Assembly (NCBI RefSeq): GCF_009498035.1
Contig: NZ_CP034550.1
Coordinates: 8,804,001-8,868,000, forward strand
Length of the DNA: 64,000 nucleotides
Source of the DNA: Saccharothrix syringae
Lineage (GTDB): Bacteria > Actinomycetota > Actinomycetes > Mycobacteriales > Pseudonocardiaceae
Direction of reading: 5' to 3'
Positions 7,546 to 18,665 of this stretch are shown in pieces (the stretch's first letter is position 1; every line of letters starts with the position of its first letter). The position numbers and the translations under genes were made by a program. Below the pieces are notes generated by a model. The model saw only the letters and a program-made list of their open reading frames with translations. It was not told where the DNA came from and did no database searches.

Positions 7546-10473
7546 ATGCTCACCCGCGTGCCGGTCGTGGTCGGCCGCGACGAAGAACTCCGCGTCCTCG
7601 AACGGGTGCTGGCCGACGCCGGTGCCCGGCGCGGTGGCGCGGTGTTCCTGGTCGGGGAGCCGGGCATCGGCAAGACCCGGTTGGCGCGCTTCGCCGCCGG
7701 CGTGGCGTTCGACCGCGGGATGCGGGTGCTGCGCGGGCGCGGCAGCACGGTCGGGCCGATCGTGCCGTTCCGCCCGCTGACCGAGGCGCTGATGTCGCTG
7801 CTGCGCGCGGGCGACGGCCCCGACCTGCGGGAACTGGGCCCCTACCAGCAGGCGCTGGGCCGGTTGGCGCCCGACTGGGGCGGTGGCGAGGAGCAGCGGC
7901 AGGTCCACTCCGTGGTGGTGCTCGCCGAGGCGGTGCTGCGGCTGCTGGCCGCGGTGGGCCGGGCGCAGCCGTGCCTGGTGGTGCTGGAGGACCTGCACGA
8001 CGCGGACGCCGAGACGCTGGCCGTCGTCGACTACCTGGTGGACAACCTGGACCAGGTGCCCGCCGCGCTGCTGGTGACCACCCGCGCGGACTCCGGGCCG
8101 ACGCTGGACGTGGTGCGCCTGGCCGCGCAGCGGGGCGCGGGCGTGCTGCTGGAGCTGGACCGGTTGGACGAGGCCGGGGTGCGCCGGATGGTGGCGCTGT
8201 GCCTGGAGGTCGCCGACCCGGAGGTGCCCGACGAGGTCGTGGCGCGGCTGTGGGCGGACAGCGCGGGCAACCCGTTCGTGGTCGAGGAGATCCTGCACGG
8301 CCTGGTCAACGGCGGGCAGCTGGTGCGGGGCCCCGACGGGTGGCGGGTGCTGGGCGAGCTGCGCATCGACGTGCCCACGGCGCTGGTGCGGGCCATCGCG
8401 CACCGCACCGACCGGCTCGGCCCGCAGGGCCGCGAGCTGCTGTCGGCGGCCGCGGTGCTGGGGCACCGGTTCCCGCTGTCGGTGCTGCGCCTGGTGACCG
8501 GCCTGGACGACCGGGGCCTGCTGTCCCACCTGCACGCGGGCGTGGCCGCGCAGCTGGTGACGCCGGACGAGCCGGTGCCCGACTGGTACGCGTTCCGGCA
8601 CCCGCTGACCGCCGAGGCGCTGCTGGCGCAGCTCCCGCCGCCGTACCGGGCGGAGCTGGCGCGGCGGACCGCGGACGCGGTGCAGCGACTGCACCCCGGC
8701 CTGCCCGGCGAGTGGTGTGCCCTGGTGGCGTCGCTGCGGCTCGACGCCGGGGAGACCGCCGAGGCGGGCGCGCTGCTGGCCGAGGCCGGGCGGCGGGCGC
8801 TGGCCGACGGCGCGGTCGGGTCGGCGGTGCGGCTGCTGGACCACGCGCACCGGCTGCTGGTCAGCGGGGTGGACGTGGCGATCCGCGCCGACGTGCTGGA
8901 CTCGCTGCTGCCCGCGCTGGCCGAGGCGGGCCGGTTCGAGCGGGCGTTCGCGCTGGTCGACGCGGTGGCCGAGCTGAGCGCCGCCGGGCTGGACCGGGTG
9001 CGGCGGGCCGAGCTGCACCGGAAGTTCGCGCAGGTGGCGTGGCACGCGGGCCGGTGGACCGACGGCATGGCGCACGTGGACGCGGCACGCGCCCTGCTCG
9101 GCCCGGACGCCGCCGACGAGCACACCGCGCCGCTGGACGCGGTGGCCGCGTCCCTGGTGCTCAACGTGGAGGTGCCGGACCGGATCGAGTCGGCGGAGTT
9201 CCTGGCGCGGCGCGCGGCCGACGCGGCCAAGCGGGTGCCGCTGCCCGAGGTGGGCTGCGAGACGTGGCAGCTGCTGGGCGTGCTGGCGCGGGAGCGCGAC
9301 CTGGGCGAGGCGGCCGAGTGCTTCAGCCGGGCGCGGGAGCTGGCCGAGGAGCACGGGCTCGCCGTGCAGCGGGTGCACGCGCTGGTGCGGCAGGGCGGGC
9401 TGGACTGGCTGGCCGAGGGGTCGGCGGCCGGCCTGGCCGAGGCGCGCGAGGAGGCGCTGCGGATCGGCGCGATCGGCGTGGCGCAGAGCGTGGACTCGAT
9501 CCTCGGGCTGGACGCGGTGCTGCGCGGGCAGTACGAGGAGGCGGCCGGGCGGCTGGCGCGGGTCGTCGCGGACACCCGGCGGATGCACGTCAAGTCGCTG
9601 GTGCTGTACGGGCTGATGGCGCAGGCGGTCTCGGCCGCGCACCGGGGGCGGCGGGCCGAGATGGACGCCGCGATCGAGGCGTTCGACGAGGTGGGCGGGG
9701 TCGGGTCGCAGGAGCGGCCGCTGTGCTACGGGCTGGCGCGGGCGTTCTGCGCGCTGCTGGAGGAGGACCGGCCGGCGGCGGAGCGGGACCTGGCGCGGGC
9801 GATGGCGCACGAGGCCGAGACGCCGACCGTGTACCACCTGGGCGGGCGGCACGGGCTGCGGTTGCTGCTGGACGCGGTGGCCGGGCGGCTGGACCTGGAC
9901 GGGTACCGGGCGGTGACGCGGGCGGCGGCGGCCGGGATGCGCTGGAACCGGGTGTTCGCCCGGTTCGCGCTGGCCGTGCTGGCGGGTCGCGCCGGGCGGG
10001 AGGACGAGGCCGTGGCGGCGGTGCGGGAGGCCCGGGAGGCGGCGGCACCCTACCCGCTGGCCCGGCACCTCGGGCTGCGGCTGGTCGCCGAGGCGGCCGC
10101 GGCGGACGGGTGGGGCGAGCCGGTGGCGTGGTTGCGGCCGGCCGAGGAGTTCTTCCACCAGGCCGGCCACTCGGCGGTCGCCGGGGCCTGCCGGGCGCTG
10201 CTGCGGCAGGTGGGCGCGTCGGTGCCGCAGCGGCGGAGCGGGTCCGAGCAGGTGCCGCGGGAGCTGCGGGCGCTCGGGGTGACGGTGCGGGAGTTCGAGG
10301 TGTTCCGGCTGCTGGCCTCGCGGTTGGGGAACAAGGCGATCGCGACGCGGCTGCACATCTCGCCGCGGACGGTGGAGAAGCACGTGGCGAGCCTGATCAC
10401 CAAGACGGGGCGGGCGGACCGGGAGGCGTTGAGCTGCTTCGCGGAGGATCTGGGGGGTGGGGAGCGGCCCTGA
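7546..10473 (+). CDS. LAL-type LuxR regulator (AAA ATPase, TPR-like middle, LuxR HTH)
   Basis: A 975-residue large ATP-binding regulator of the LuxR family. The N-terminal AAA domain has Walker A GEPGIGKTR (about residues 37-45) and a Walker B-like LVVLEDLHDAD (about 144-154). A long Ala/Leu-rich helical, TPR-like middle follows. The C-terminal LuxR helix-turn-helix includes TVREFEVFRLLASRLGNKAI and ISPRTVEKHVASLI (about 911-970). Such proteins often act as pathway-specific activators in actinomycete specialised metabolism. Its position right after the lanM unit suggests, but does not prove, control of that locus. ATG at 7546; no strong ribosome site. Confidence 0.92.
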   Translation: MLTRVPVVVGRDEELRVLERVLADAGARRGGAVFLVGEPGIGKTRLARFAAGVAFDRGMRVLRGRGSTVGPIVPFRPLTEALMSLLRAGDGPDLRELGPYQQALGRLAPDWGGGEEQRQVHSVVVLAEAVLRLLAAVGRAQPCLVVLEDLHDADAETLAVVDYLVDNLDQVPAALLVTTRADSGPTLDVVRLAAQRGAGVLLELDRLDEAGVRRMVALCLEVADPEVPDEVVARLWADSAGNPFVVEEILHGLVNGGQLVRGPDGWRVLGELRIDVPTALVRAIAHRTDRLGPQGRELLSAAAVLGHRFPLSVLRLVTGLDDRGLLSHLHAGVAAQLVTPDEPVPDWYAFRHPLTAEALLAQLPPPYRAELARRTADAVQRLHPGLPGEWCALVASLRLDAGETAEAGALLAEAGRRALADGAVGSAVRLLDHAHRLLVSGVDVAIRADVLDSLLPALAEAGRFERAFALVDAVAELSAAGLDRVRRAELHRKFAQVAWHAGRWTDGMAHVDAARALLGPDAADEHTAPLDAVAASLVLNVEVPDRIESAEFLARRAADAAKRVPLPEVGCETWQLLGVLARERDLGEAAECFSRARELAEEHGLAVQRVHALVRQGGLDWLAEGSAAGLAEAREEALRIGAIGVAQSVDSILGLDAVLRGQYEEAAGRLARVVADTRRMHVKSLVLYGLMAQAVSAAHRGRRAEMDAAIEAFDEVGGVGSQERPLCYGLARAFCALLEEDRPAAERDLARAMAHEAETPTVYHLGGRHGLRLLLDAVAGRLDLDGYRAVTRAAAAGMRWNRVFARFALAVLAGRAGREDEAVAAVREAREAAAPYPLARHLGLRLVAEAAAADGWGEPVAWLRPAEEFFHQAGHSAVAGACRALLRQVGASVPQRRSGSEQVPRELRALGVTVREFEVFRLLASRLGNKAIATRLHISPRTVEKHVASLITKTGRADREALSCFAEDLGGGERP

Positions 10474-10536
10474 GGGGGTGGGCGGCGGGGTGATCGCGGG
10501 TCGGCGGCGTGCCCGCGGGCCGGTACCCGGCCGGTG

Positions 10537-11256
10537 CTACGGGGTCGGCGTGCCGATCCGGATGTCGGCGTTCCAGTCGGTGAACCGGTGCTCCACGCGC
10601 TGGAACACGGTCTCCTCCTGCGTCCTCAGCACCTGCTCCACCCGCACCGGCAGGTCGCCGGCCCCCACCCACACCGTCGCGATCGCGGTGAACCCGGACT
10701 CGTCGGCCGCCAGCAACTGGGCCCGGCGGGTGGTGTCGCGCGTCCGCTCCGCCTGCTGCCGCAGGTTCACCAGCATGGTGTAGCGGCGCGTCGGCGCGCC
10801 GTCCAGCTCCTCCTCGGCCTTCTCCACGACCAGCCCGCCCTCCAGCGACCGCACGACCGCGGCCGGGTCGACCTCGTCCGGCAGGCCGGCCACCGTGGTG
10901 TCCGCCCGCACCGGGGCCCGGTCGGCCAGGTCGTGCCTGGTCCAGGCACCGCCGGAGGTGCGCGACCAGCCCGCGTCGGCCAGCACGACCACGTCGGTGG
11001 TGGCGTCGCTCAACGCCACCAGCCGCCCCTCGCGGGCGCGCAGCAGGTCGCCGTTCAGCTCCACGCGCAGGCCGCCCATGGCGTTCTCCGAGTCGAACCG
11101 CACGGAGCGCTGCTCGTCGGCGCGCCCGGCGACGACGGAGACCAGGGCGGCGCTGTCGTCCAGGGCGGGGCCCAGCGTGGGCGCCGGCAGGCCCGTCCGC
11201 TGCGCGCACCCCGCCACCAGCGCGGCCAGCGCGAACACGACCAGGGCCCTGCGCAT
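10537..11256 (-). CDS. Lipoprotein, LprG/LppX-like fold suspected
   Basis: A 239-residue lipoprotein: MRRALVVFALAALVAGC gives a clear lipobox (VAGC, Cys 17). The mature part has repeated beta-rich segments (SVRFDSENAMGGLRVELNGD, then GWSRTSGGAWTRHDL) and resembles the LppX/LprAFG-type lipid-carrier lipoproteins of actinobacteria; this family call is tentative. ATG 11256 is chosen because GGGGGAG lies just upstream and the signal peptide starts there. The 15-bp leader motif GCCACACCACACCCG precedes the ribosome site, as in the sugar-binding lipoprotein gene. It is convergent with the LAL gene; a weak hairpin (10518-10532) lies between them. Confidence 0.78.
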   Translation of the reverse strand: MRRALVVFALAALVAGCAQRTGLPAPTLGPALDDSAALVSVVAGRADEQRSVRFDSENAMGGLRVELNGDLLRAREGRLVALSDATTDVVVLADAGWSRTSGGAWTRHDLADRAPVRADTTVAGLPDEVDPAAVVRSLEGGLVVEKAEEELDGAPTRRYTMLVNLRQQAERTRDTTRRAQLLAADESGFTAIATVWVGAGDLPVRVEQVLRTQEETVFQRVEHRFTDWNADIRIGTPTP

Positions 11257-11266
11257 GTACTCCCCC

Positions 11267-11281
11267 CGGGTGTGGTGTGGC
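11267..11281 (-). promoter_or_regulatory. Second copy of the GCCACACCACACCCG leader motif
   Basis: Identical over 15 bp to 1558-1572 and placed 10 nt upstream of the lipoprotein ATG, immediately before the purine-rich ribosome site. Confidence 0.4.
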
Positions 11282-11353
11282 ACCGCCATCCTCCCCCACC
11301 CGAGCCGGTAATCGGTGGCGAACCGGGAAAGTGGTCGGGTTACCGTCTGACCC

Positions 11354-12025
11354 ATGCCCAGCGTCCTGTCGGTCAACATCGGTTCCCGCGTCCGGTTCGA
11401 GCAGGCCGAGGTCGGCCACACCGGCATCGGCAAGCGCCCGGTCACCACGCCGGTCGAGGTCCGCGCGCCCGGACCGCGGGGGGTCGGCGGCAGCGGCCTG
11501 GTCGGCGACCACATCTCCGACCTGCGCCACCACGGCGGCGACGACCAGGCCGTCTACGCCTACGCGCGGGAGGACCTGGACGACTGGGCGGTGGAGCTGG
11601 GCCGGGACGTGCCGCCCGGGCTGTTCGGGGAGAACCTGACCACGGCGGGGCTGGACGTCTCCGGCGCGCTGGTGGGTGAGCGCTGGCGGGTGGGCAGCGC
11701 GTTGCTGCAGGTGACGAGCCCGCGCGTGCCCTGCCGGACGTTCGCGGCGGTGATGGAGCGGGGCGGCTGGGTGAAGGCGTTCACCCGGCGCGCGGTGCCG
11801 GGGGCGTACCTGCGGGTGCTGGAGCCGGGGGTGATCACCGCGGGCGACCCGGTCGAGGTCGTCCACCGGCCCGACCACGACGTGACGATCGCCCGCGCGT
11901 TCCGCGCCCTGCTGACCGAGCCCGAGCTGCTGCCCGGCCTGCTGGCGGCGGGCGACGACCTGCCCGCGGACGCGCGGCGCCGGGTCGAGCGGCGGCTGGC
12001 CGCCCCCGCGTCCGACCCGGCGTAG
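11354..12025 (+). CDS. MOSC domain protein (YiiM-like)
   Basis: A 223-residue MOSC-domain protein of the YiiM type. The conserved features include the N-terminal sulfurase-like beta-barrel with DHHxG-like DLRHHGGDDQAVYAY, the PGLFGENLTT block, and the single invariant cysteine in SPRVPCRTF (about residue 127) expected to bind the molybdenum-cofactor sulfur. A C-terminal helical extension (about 180-223) is typical of YiiM. Family members reduce N-hydroxylated substrates using Moco. It stands alone; no Moco biosynthesis gene is nearby. Confidence 0.88.
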   Translation: MPSVLSVNIGSRVRFEQAEVGHTGIGKRPVTTPVEVRAPGPRGVGGSGLVGDHISDLRHHGGDDQAVYAYAREDLDDWAVELGRDVPPGLFGENLTTAGLDVSGALVGERWRVGSALLQVTSPRVPCRTFAAVMERGGWVKAFTRRAVPGAYLRVLEPGVITAGDPVEVVHRPDHDVTIARAFRALLTEPELLPGLLAAGDDLPADARRRVERRLAAPASDPA

Positions 12026-12035
12026 TCGAGCGGGG

Positions 12036-12057
12036 CCGGTGGGACCGGTCCCACCGG
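12036..12057. terminator. Palindromic hairpin between convergent genes
   Basis: CCGGTGGGACCGGTCCCACCGG is a perfect 22-bp self-complementary sequence lying 11 nt past the MOSC stop and 20 nt before the aldo/keto reductase stop. It is probably a bidirectional terminator, though it has no T-tract. Confidence 0.45.
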
Positions 12058-12076
12058 TCCCACCGGGCCGACCGCG

Positions 12077-12916
12077 TCAGGCCAGCGCCGTCAGCTTCTC
12101 GAACTCCTCCGCCGACAGCTCGATCCGCGCCGCCGCCGTGTTCTCCTCCAGGTGCGCGAGCGAGGACGTGCCGGGGATCGGCAGCACGACCGGCGACCGG
12201 TGCAGCAGCCACGCCAGCGCGAGCTGGGCGGGCGTGGCACCGTGCTCCCCGGCGGCCGAGTCGAGCACGCCGCCGGGCCGGGCGAGGTCGCCGGTCGCCA
12301 CCGGGAACCACGGGATGAACGCGATCCCGTGCTCGGTGGTGTGCTCCAGCACGGCCTCGTGGTGCCGGGTCGCCAGGTTGTAGAGGTTCTGCACGCTCGC
12401 GATGGGCGCGACGGCCTGCGCCGCCTTCAACTGCGCCACGTCCACCTCGGACAGGCCGATGTGCCGGATCTTGCCCTCGTCCTGGAGCTTCTTCAGCTCG
12501 CCGACCTGGTCCTCCAGCGGCACCTCCGGGTCGACCCGGTGCAGCTGGTAGAGGTCGATGCGCTCGACGCCGAGGCGCACCAGGCTGGTCTCCACGGCCT
12601 GCCGCAGGTAGGCGGGCTTGCCCAGCGGGACCCACTCGTCCGGGCCGGTCCGCACCAGGCCGCCCTTGGTGGCGATGACCAGGTCGTCCGCGTACGGGTG
12701 CAGCGCCTCCCGGATCAGGTGCTCGTTGACGTGCGGGCCGTAGGAGTCCGCGGTGTCGATGAAGTTGACGCCCAGCTCGACCGCGCGGCGCAGCACCGCG
12801 ATGGCGTTGTCGCGGTCGGCCGGGTCGCCCCAGATGCCCGGGCCGGTCAACCGCATGGCACCGAAGCCGAGCCGGTTGACGGTCAGGTCGCCACCGAGCG
12901 TGATGGTCGAAGACAC
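12077..12916 (-). CDS. Aldo/keto reductase
   Basis: A 279-residue NAD(P)H-dependent oxidoreductase with the (alpha/beta)8 barrel. The catalytic tetrad can be placed: Asp54 in NFIDTAD, Tyr59 in SYG, Lys84 in VIATKGG and His126 in LYQLHRVD. The GTG start at 12916 has a GAGGAG ribosome site 8 nt upstream. The sequence resembles stress-type aldo/keto reductases of actinobacteria that accept small carbonyls; the substrate is not predictable. It is divergent from a PI-PLC-like gene with a 168-bp shared upstream region. Confidence 0.92.
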   Translation of the reverse strand: MSSTITLGGDLTVNRLGFGAMRLTGPGIWGDPADRDNAIAVLRRAVELGVNFIDTADSYGPHVNEHLIREALHPYADDLVIATKGGLVRTGPDEWVPLGKPAYLRQAVETSLVRLGVERIDLYQLHRVDPEVPLEDQVGELKKLQDEGKIRHIGLSEVDVAQLKAAQAVAPIASVQNLYNLATRHHEAVLEHTTEHGIAFIPWFPVATGDLARPGGVLDSAAGEHGATPAQLALAWLLHRSPVVLPIPGTSSLAHLEENTAAARIELSAEEFEKLTALA

Positions 12917-13084
12917 TTCAGGTGCTCCTCAGTACTTCGTCAGTAAGCGAACTTCTGTGCCAACTCCACGGAGTGCGCGTGTGTTCCCGGCCGCCCGCGG
13001 GCGTCCACTTGGCGGACACCGCGACCGCGCTTCGCCTTCCTAGGGTGGGACGCGACCCGGGCGCAGGACACCGAGGAGCCTTCA

Positions 13085-14080
13085 GTGAGGAAGCGTCTGA
13101 CCGTCGCAGTCGCCGCAGCCACCGCGCTGCTGGGCCTGCCGGGTACCGCGAGCGCCGCCACGGCGACCGGCGGGACCTCGGTGGGCGTCCACAACGCCTA
13201 CGCGCAGCAAGCCGCCCCCTACCTGGTCGACGTGCTGGACAAGCGGCCCGGCCTCGTCGAGCTGGACGTGTGGTCCAACTTCCTGTTCAGCCGCGACTTC
13301 CAGGTCGGGCACGAGCCGGGCAACGCCAACAACTGCGCCCGCGCCACGACCTACGACCAGTTGCGCACCGGCGCGCGCGACCAGAACCTGGCCACCTGCC
13401 TGCGCAACGTCCGGCTGTGGCACGACCGCAACCCCGACCACCCGCTGGTGGTGCTCAAGGTCGAGTTCAAGAACGGCTTCGACGACCGGGGCGGGTACGG
13501 GCCCGACGAGTTCGACCGGCTCGTGGCCGAGAACCTGGGCACCGCCAACGTCTTCGGCCCCGCGCAGCTCATCGGCGCGCACCCCGACCTCGACAGCGCG
13601 GCCCGCGCGGGCGCGTGGCCGGACCGGTCGGCGCTGACCGGCAAGTTCGCGATCCTGGCCGAGTCCGGCACCTTCGAGCGGGCCAACCCGTTCGACAACT
13701 ACGACACCGACCTGGAGTACGCGGACCGGCTGATCGCCGCCCGCGCCGCGGGCACCCTGCCCACCGCGACGGCCTTCCCGGCGATCGTCGGCGCCTCGCA
13801 GGCCGACCCGCGGGTGGGCGACCGGGGCGGTGCGCGGGCGCCGTGGTTCGTGGCGTTCGACGGCAGCGCCGCGTCCTACGCGGCCTGGCCCGGCGACTCC
13901 TACCTGGGCGGCCACTACCTGGTGGTGATGACCGACGCGCACGCCGTGGCGCCCGCGATCGACGCGCGCACCCCGTCGACCGCCGACGCGCGGGCGCGGG
14001 TGCGGCTGCTGGCGGGCAAGGGCGCCACCGTCGTCTCCAGCGACTGGGTCGACCCGGCGGTCGTCGGCTACCGGGTGTGA
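13085..14080 (+). CDS. Secreted Ca2+-dependent PI-specific phospholipase C-like protein
   Basis: A 331-residue secreted protein. The Sec signal (VRKRLTVAVAAATALLGLPGTASA) is followed by a TIM-barrel PI-PLC-like domain: SVGVHNAYAQ near the start (conserved His), GLVELDVWSNF (acidic metal-binding region) and HPLVVLKVEFKNGF (Lys and Glu of the active site). These match the Ca2+-dependent bacterial PI-PLC group rather than the Bacillus type. GTG start at 13085 with GAGGAG upstream. Probable role: cleaving a phosphodiester of a phosphoinositide or glycosyl-phosphate outside the cell. A terminator follows. Confidence 0.8.
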   Translation: MRKRLTVAVAAATALLGLPGTASAATATGGTSVGVHNAYAQQAAPYLVDVLDKRPGLVELDVWSNFLFSRDFQVGHEPGNANNCARATTYDQLRTGARDQNLATCLRNVRLWHDRNPDHPLVVLKVEFKNGFDDRGGYGPDEFDRLVAENLGTANVFGPAQLIGAHPDLDSAARAGAWPDRSALTGKFAILAESGTFERANPFDNYDTDLEYADRLIAARAAGTLPTATAFPAIVGASQADPRVGDRGGARAPWFVAFDGSAASYAAWPGDSYLGGHYLVVMTDAHAVAPAIDARTPSTADARARVRLLAGKGATVVSSDWVDPAVVGYRV

Positions 14081-14087
14081 CGGGGAC

Positions 14088-14114
14088 GCGGGCCCCGGCC
14101 GCGCCGGGGCCCGC
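14088..14114. terminator. Hairpin terminator between convergent genes
   Basis: GCGGGCCCCGGC (14088-14099) and GCCGGGGCCCGC (14103-14114) form a perfect 12-bp stem with a 3-nt loop, located 7 nt past the PI-PLC-like stop and just before the paaZ stop. Confidence 0.5.
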
Positions 14115-14120
14115 ACCGCC

Positions 14121-16145
<2,025 letters not shown>

Positions 16146-16283
16146 CGGGTGTCGACCTCCTCGTCGGGCCGGTGGGTGTCCCGGCTTGACCGACAGTAAA
16201 GCCCCCTACTTTCATCGTGACTTGATTAAAGGCGATGCAGTAAGTTCTGCCCTGGCCGCCGCCAGAGGTGAAAGGGAGTGTCG

Positions 16284-17525
16284 ATGAGGACACGAGTGGT
16301 GGTGAGTGCGGTCGCGCTCGCCTTCAGCGCGCTCGCGGTACCGGCCGCGCAGCAGGCCGTGGTGGCCGCCGCCCCGGCCGCCGGCGTGGGCACGATGGCC
16401 GTCACGTGGGCCGACGAGTTCAACGGCCCGGCGGGCTCGCGGGTCGACGGCTCGAAGTGGAACACCGAGACGGGCAACAACAACGGCAACAACCGTGAGC
16501 ACCAGTGGTACACCGACTCCGCGAGCAACGCCTCGATGGACGGTGCCGGCAACCTGGTGATCACCGCCCGCAAGGAGAACCCCGGCAACTGGAACTGCTG
16601 GTACGGCCGCTGCCAGTACACCTCCGCCCGGATCAACACCGCGGGCAAGTTCACCACCACCTACGGCAAGGTGGAGGCGCGGATGAAGATGCCGCGCGGC
16701 AAGGGCATCTGGCCCGCGTTCTGGATGCTCGGCCAGGACATCAACTCCGGGAACCCGTGGCCCAACAGCGGCGAGATCGACATCATGGAGTTCCTGGGCC
16801 ACGACCTGGACACCGTGTACGGCACCATCCACGGCCCCGGCTACTCGGGCGCGGGCGGCATCGGCATGCCCTACAACGGCCCGAACTTCGCCGACGGCTT
16901 CCACACCTTCGCGGTCGAGTGGTCGCCCAACAGCATCGCCTGGTCCGTGGACGGCAACGTCTACCAGCGCCGCACGCCCGCCGACCTGGGCGGCAACACC
17001 TGGGTGTTCAACAAGCCGTTCTTCGTCATCCTCAACCTCGCGGTCGGCGGCGAGTGGCCGGGCTACCCGGACGCGAGCACGACGTTCCCGCAGCAGTTCG
17101 TGATCGACTACGTCCGCGTGTCGACCGTCGACGGCGGCACGCCCACCGGCAACCGCATCACCGGCATCGGCGGCAAGTGCCTGGACGTGGCCGGCGCGAA
17201 CCCCGCCAACGGCACCCCGGTCCAGCTCTACGACTGCAACGGCACCGCGGCCCAGCAGTGGACCCGCCAGGGCGACACCATCCGCGCGCTGGGCAAGTGC
17301 CTGGACGCGGCGTCCGGCGGCACGGCCGACGGCACGCTGGTCCAGCTGTGGGACTGCAACGGCACCGGCGCGCAGCGGTGGGCCGTCAGCGGGGCGAACG
17401 ACATCGTGAACATCCAGGCGAACAAGTGCCTGGACGCGCAGAACAACAGCTCCGCCAACGGCACCCGGTTGCAGATCTGGACGTGCACCGGTGCCGCGAA
17501 CCAGAAGTGGAACGTGGCGGCCTGA
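16284..17525 (+). CDS. Secreted GH16 endo-beta-1,3-glucanase with ricin-type CBM13
   Basis: 413 residues: signal peptide (about 1-30), GH16 catalytic domain (about 40-282) with the signature GEIDIMEF, in which Glu164 is the nucleophile, Asp166 the helper and Glu169 the acid/base, and a C-terminal ricin B-like beta-trefoil (about 288-413) with three repeats, each with a GKCLD- or NKCLD-type start and a QxW-type end (QQWT, QRWA, QKWN). It likely hydrolyses laminarin or fungal cell-wall glucan outside the cell. ATG 16284 is preferred over GTG 16278 because AAAGGGAG directly precedes the GTG and is correctly spaced for the ATG. Confidence 0.93.
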   Translation: MRTRVVVSAVALAFSALAVPAAQQAVVAAAPAAGVGTMAVTWADEFNGPAGSRVDGSKWNTETGNNNGNNREHQWYTDSASNASMDGAGNLVITARKENPGNWNCWYGRCQYTSARINTAGKFTTTYGKVEARMKMPRGKGIWPAFWMLGQDINSGNPWPNSGEIDIMEFLGHDLDTVYGTIHGPGYSGAGGIGMPYNGPNFADGFHTFAVEWSPNSIAWSVDGNVYQRRTPADLGGNTWVFNKPFFVILNLAVGGEWPGYPDASTTFPQQFVIDYVRVSTVDGGTPTGNRITGIGGKCLDVAGANPANGTPVQLYDCNGTAAQQWTRQGDTIRALGKCLDAASGGTADGTLVQLWDCNGTGAQRWAVSGANDIVNIQANKCLDAQNNSSANGTRLQIWTCTGAANQKWNVAA

Positions 17526-17546
17526 TCGTCACGGCATGATCAGGGC

Positions 17547-18626
17547 ATGTTGAACCTGATCAGAGCCGCAGCGGCCGAGGCCGAGCACGACCGCCGACTC
17601 TCCCCGGCGGTCGTGTCGGCCATGGTGGGGGCGGGTGCGACGCGGATGCTCGCGCCCGCCCCCCTCGGCGGCGGGGAGCTGGACCTGCCGTCCTGGGCGG
17701 CCGAGGTCGAGGACCTGGCCCGCGCCGACGGCTCGGCCGGGTGGACGGCGATGACCACCAGCGCGACCTCGGCCCTGGCCTGGTACCTGCCGCCGGAGAC
17801 GGCCGAGGAGGTCTTCGGGCCGCCGCGGTCGGTGGTGGCGGGCACGGCCGCGCCGCTGGGCCGGGCGACCCCGGTCGACGGCGGCCACCGGGTGGACGGC
17901 CGCTGGGGCTGGGGCAGCGCGGTGCCGCTGTGCGACTGGGTGGTCGGCGGCGTGGTGACCGGCGCGGGCCCGCGGCTGGCCCTGTTCCCGGCCTCCGACG
18001 TGACCGTGCACGACACCTGGCACGCGGCCGGGCTGCGCGCGACCGCCTCGCACGACTGGGAGGTCCGGGACGCGTTCGTGCCGGGGCGCCGGCTGGTGTG
18101 GCCGCCCGCGGTGGAGGTGGACGCGCCCCTGCCGCGGTTCCCGTTCTTCACCTTCCTGGCCGTCGGCGTGGCCGCGGTCGCCCTCGGCATCGCCGCCCGC
18201 GCGGTGGAGGAGGCCGAGGCGCTGGCGGTGGCCAAGACCCCGCAGCACGCCCCGACCGTGCTGGCCGAGCAGGCGGGCGCGCAGCTGGACCTGGCCGAGG
18301 CGCAGGCCCGGCTGTCCGCGGCCCGGGCGTTCCTGCGCACCGAGCTGGCCGAGCGCTGGGCCGCCGCGGTGGCCGGCGCGGCGAGTTCACCGGAGGAGCG
18401 GGCACGGCTGCGGCTGGCGTGCTCGCACGCGGCGGTCGAGTCGACCGCGGTGACCCGGCTGGCGTTCGGCATCGGTGGCGGCACGGGCGTGTTCGAGGAC
18501 TCGCCGCTGCAGCGGTGCCTGCGCGACGCCCACGTGGCCGCGCAGCACGCCATGGTGTCCAAGCGCCTGTTCGAGACCTACAGCAGGGTCCGGCTGGGCG
18601 TGCCGACCGACACCACCCGCCTGTAG
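17547..18626 (+). CDS. Acyl-CoA dehydrogenase-fold flavoprotein (HsaA/group D monooxygenase-like)
   Basis: A 359-residue protein with the acyl-CoA dehydrogenase fold: an N-terminal helical domain with the family-like LARADGSAGWTAM, a beta domain (VDGRWGWGSAVPLCDW) and a C-terminal four-helix bundle ending in GVFEDSPLQRCLRDAHVAAQH. This resembles flavin-dependent hydroxylases (HsaA, HpaB C2-type) more than beta-oxidation enzymes, since the catalytic Glu of acyl-CoA dehydrogenases is not evident. ATG at 17547, only 21 nt after the GH16 stop but probably separate in function. The LLM flavoenzyme downstream could share reduced-flavin chemistry. Confidence 0.78.
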   Translation: MLNLIRAAAAEAEHDRRLSPAVVSAMVGAGATRMLAPAPLGGGELDLPSWAAEVEDLARADGSAGWTAMTTSATSALAWYLPPETAEEVFGPPRSVVAGTAAPLGRATPVDGGHRVDGRWGWGSAVPLCDWVVGGVVTGAGPRLALFPASDVTVHDTWHAAGLRATASHDWEVRDAFVPGRRLVWPPAVEVDAPLPRFPFFTFLAVGVAAVALGIAARAVEEAEALAVAKTPQHAPTVLAEQAGAQLDLAEAQARLSAARAFLRTELAERWAAAVAGAASSPEERARLRLACSHAAVESTAVTRLAFGIGGGTGVFEDSPLQRCLRDAHVAAQHAMVSKRLFETYSRVRLGVPTDTTRL

Positions 18627-18665
18627 CCGCGGAATGCCGGGCGCGGCGGGGCCGTTGCACCGCAC

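Noticed and set aside
10518..10532. Hairpin GGCCGG/CCGGCC between the LAL and lipoprotein genes as terminator
   Set aside because: Only 6 bp with a 3-nt loop and no T-tract; too weak to list as a terminator.
16146..16283. Possible promoter boxes (TTGACC...TACTTT) between paaZ and the GH16 gene
   Set aside because: Spacing of 15 nt and weak hexamers on both strands; several equally poor alternatives exist.
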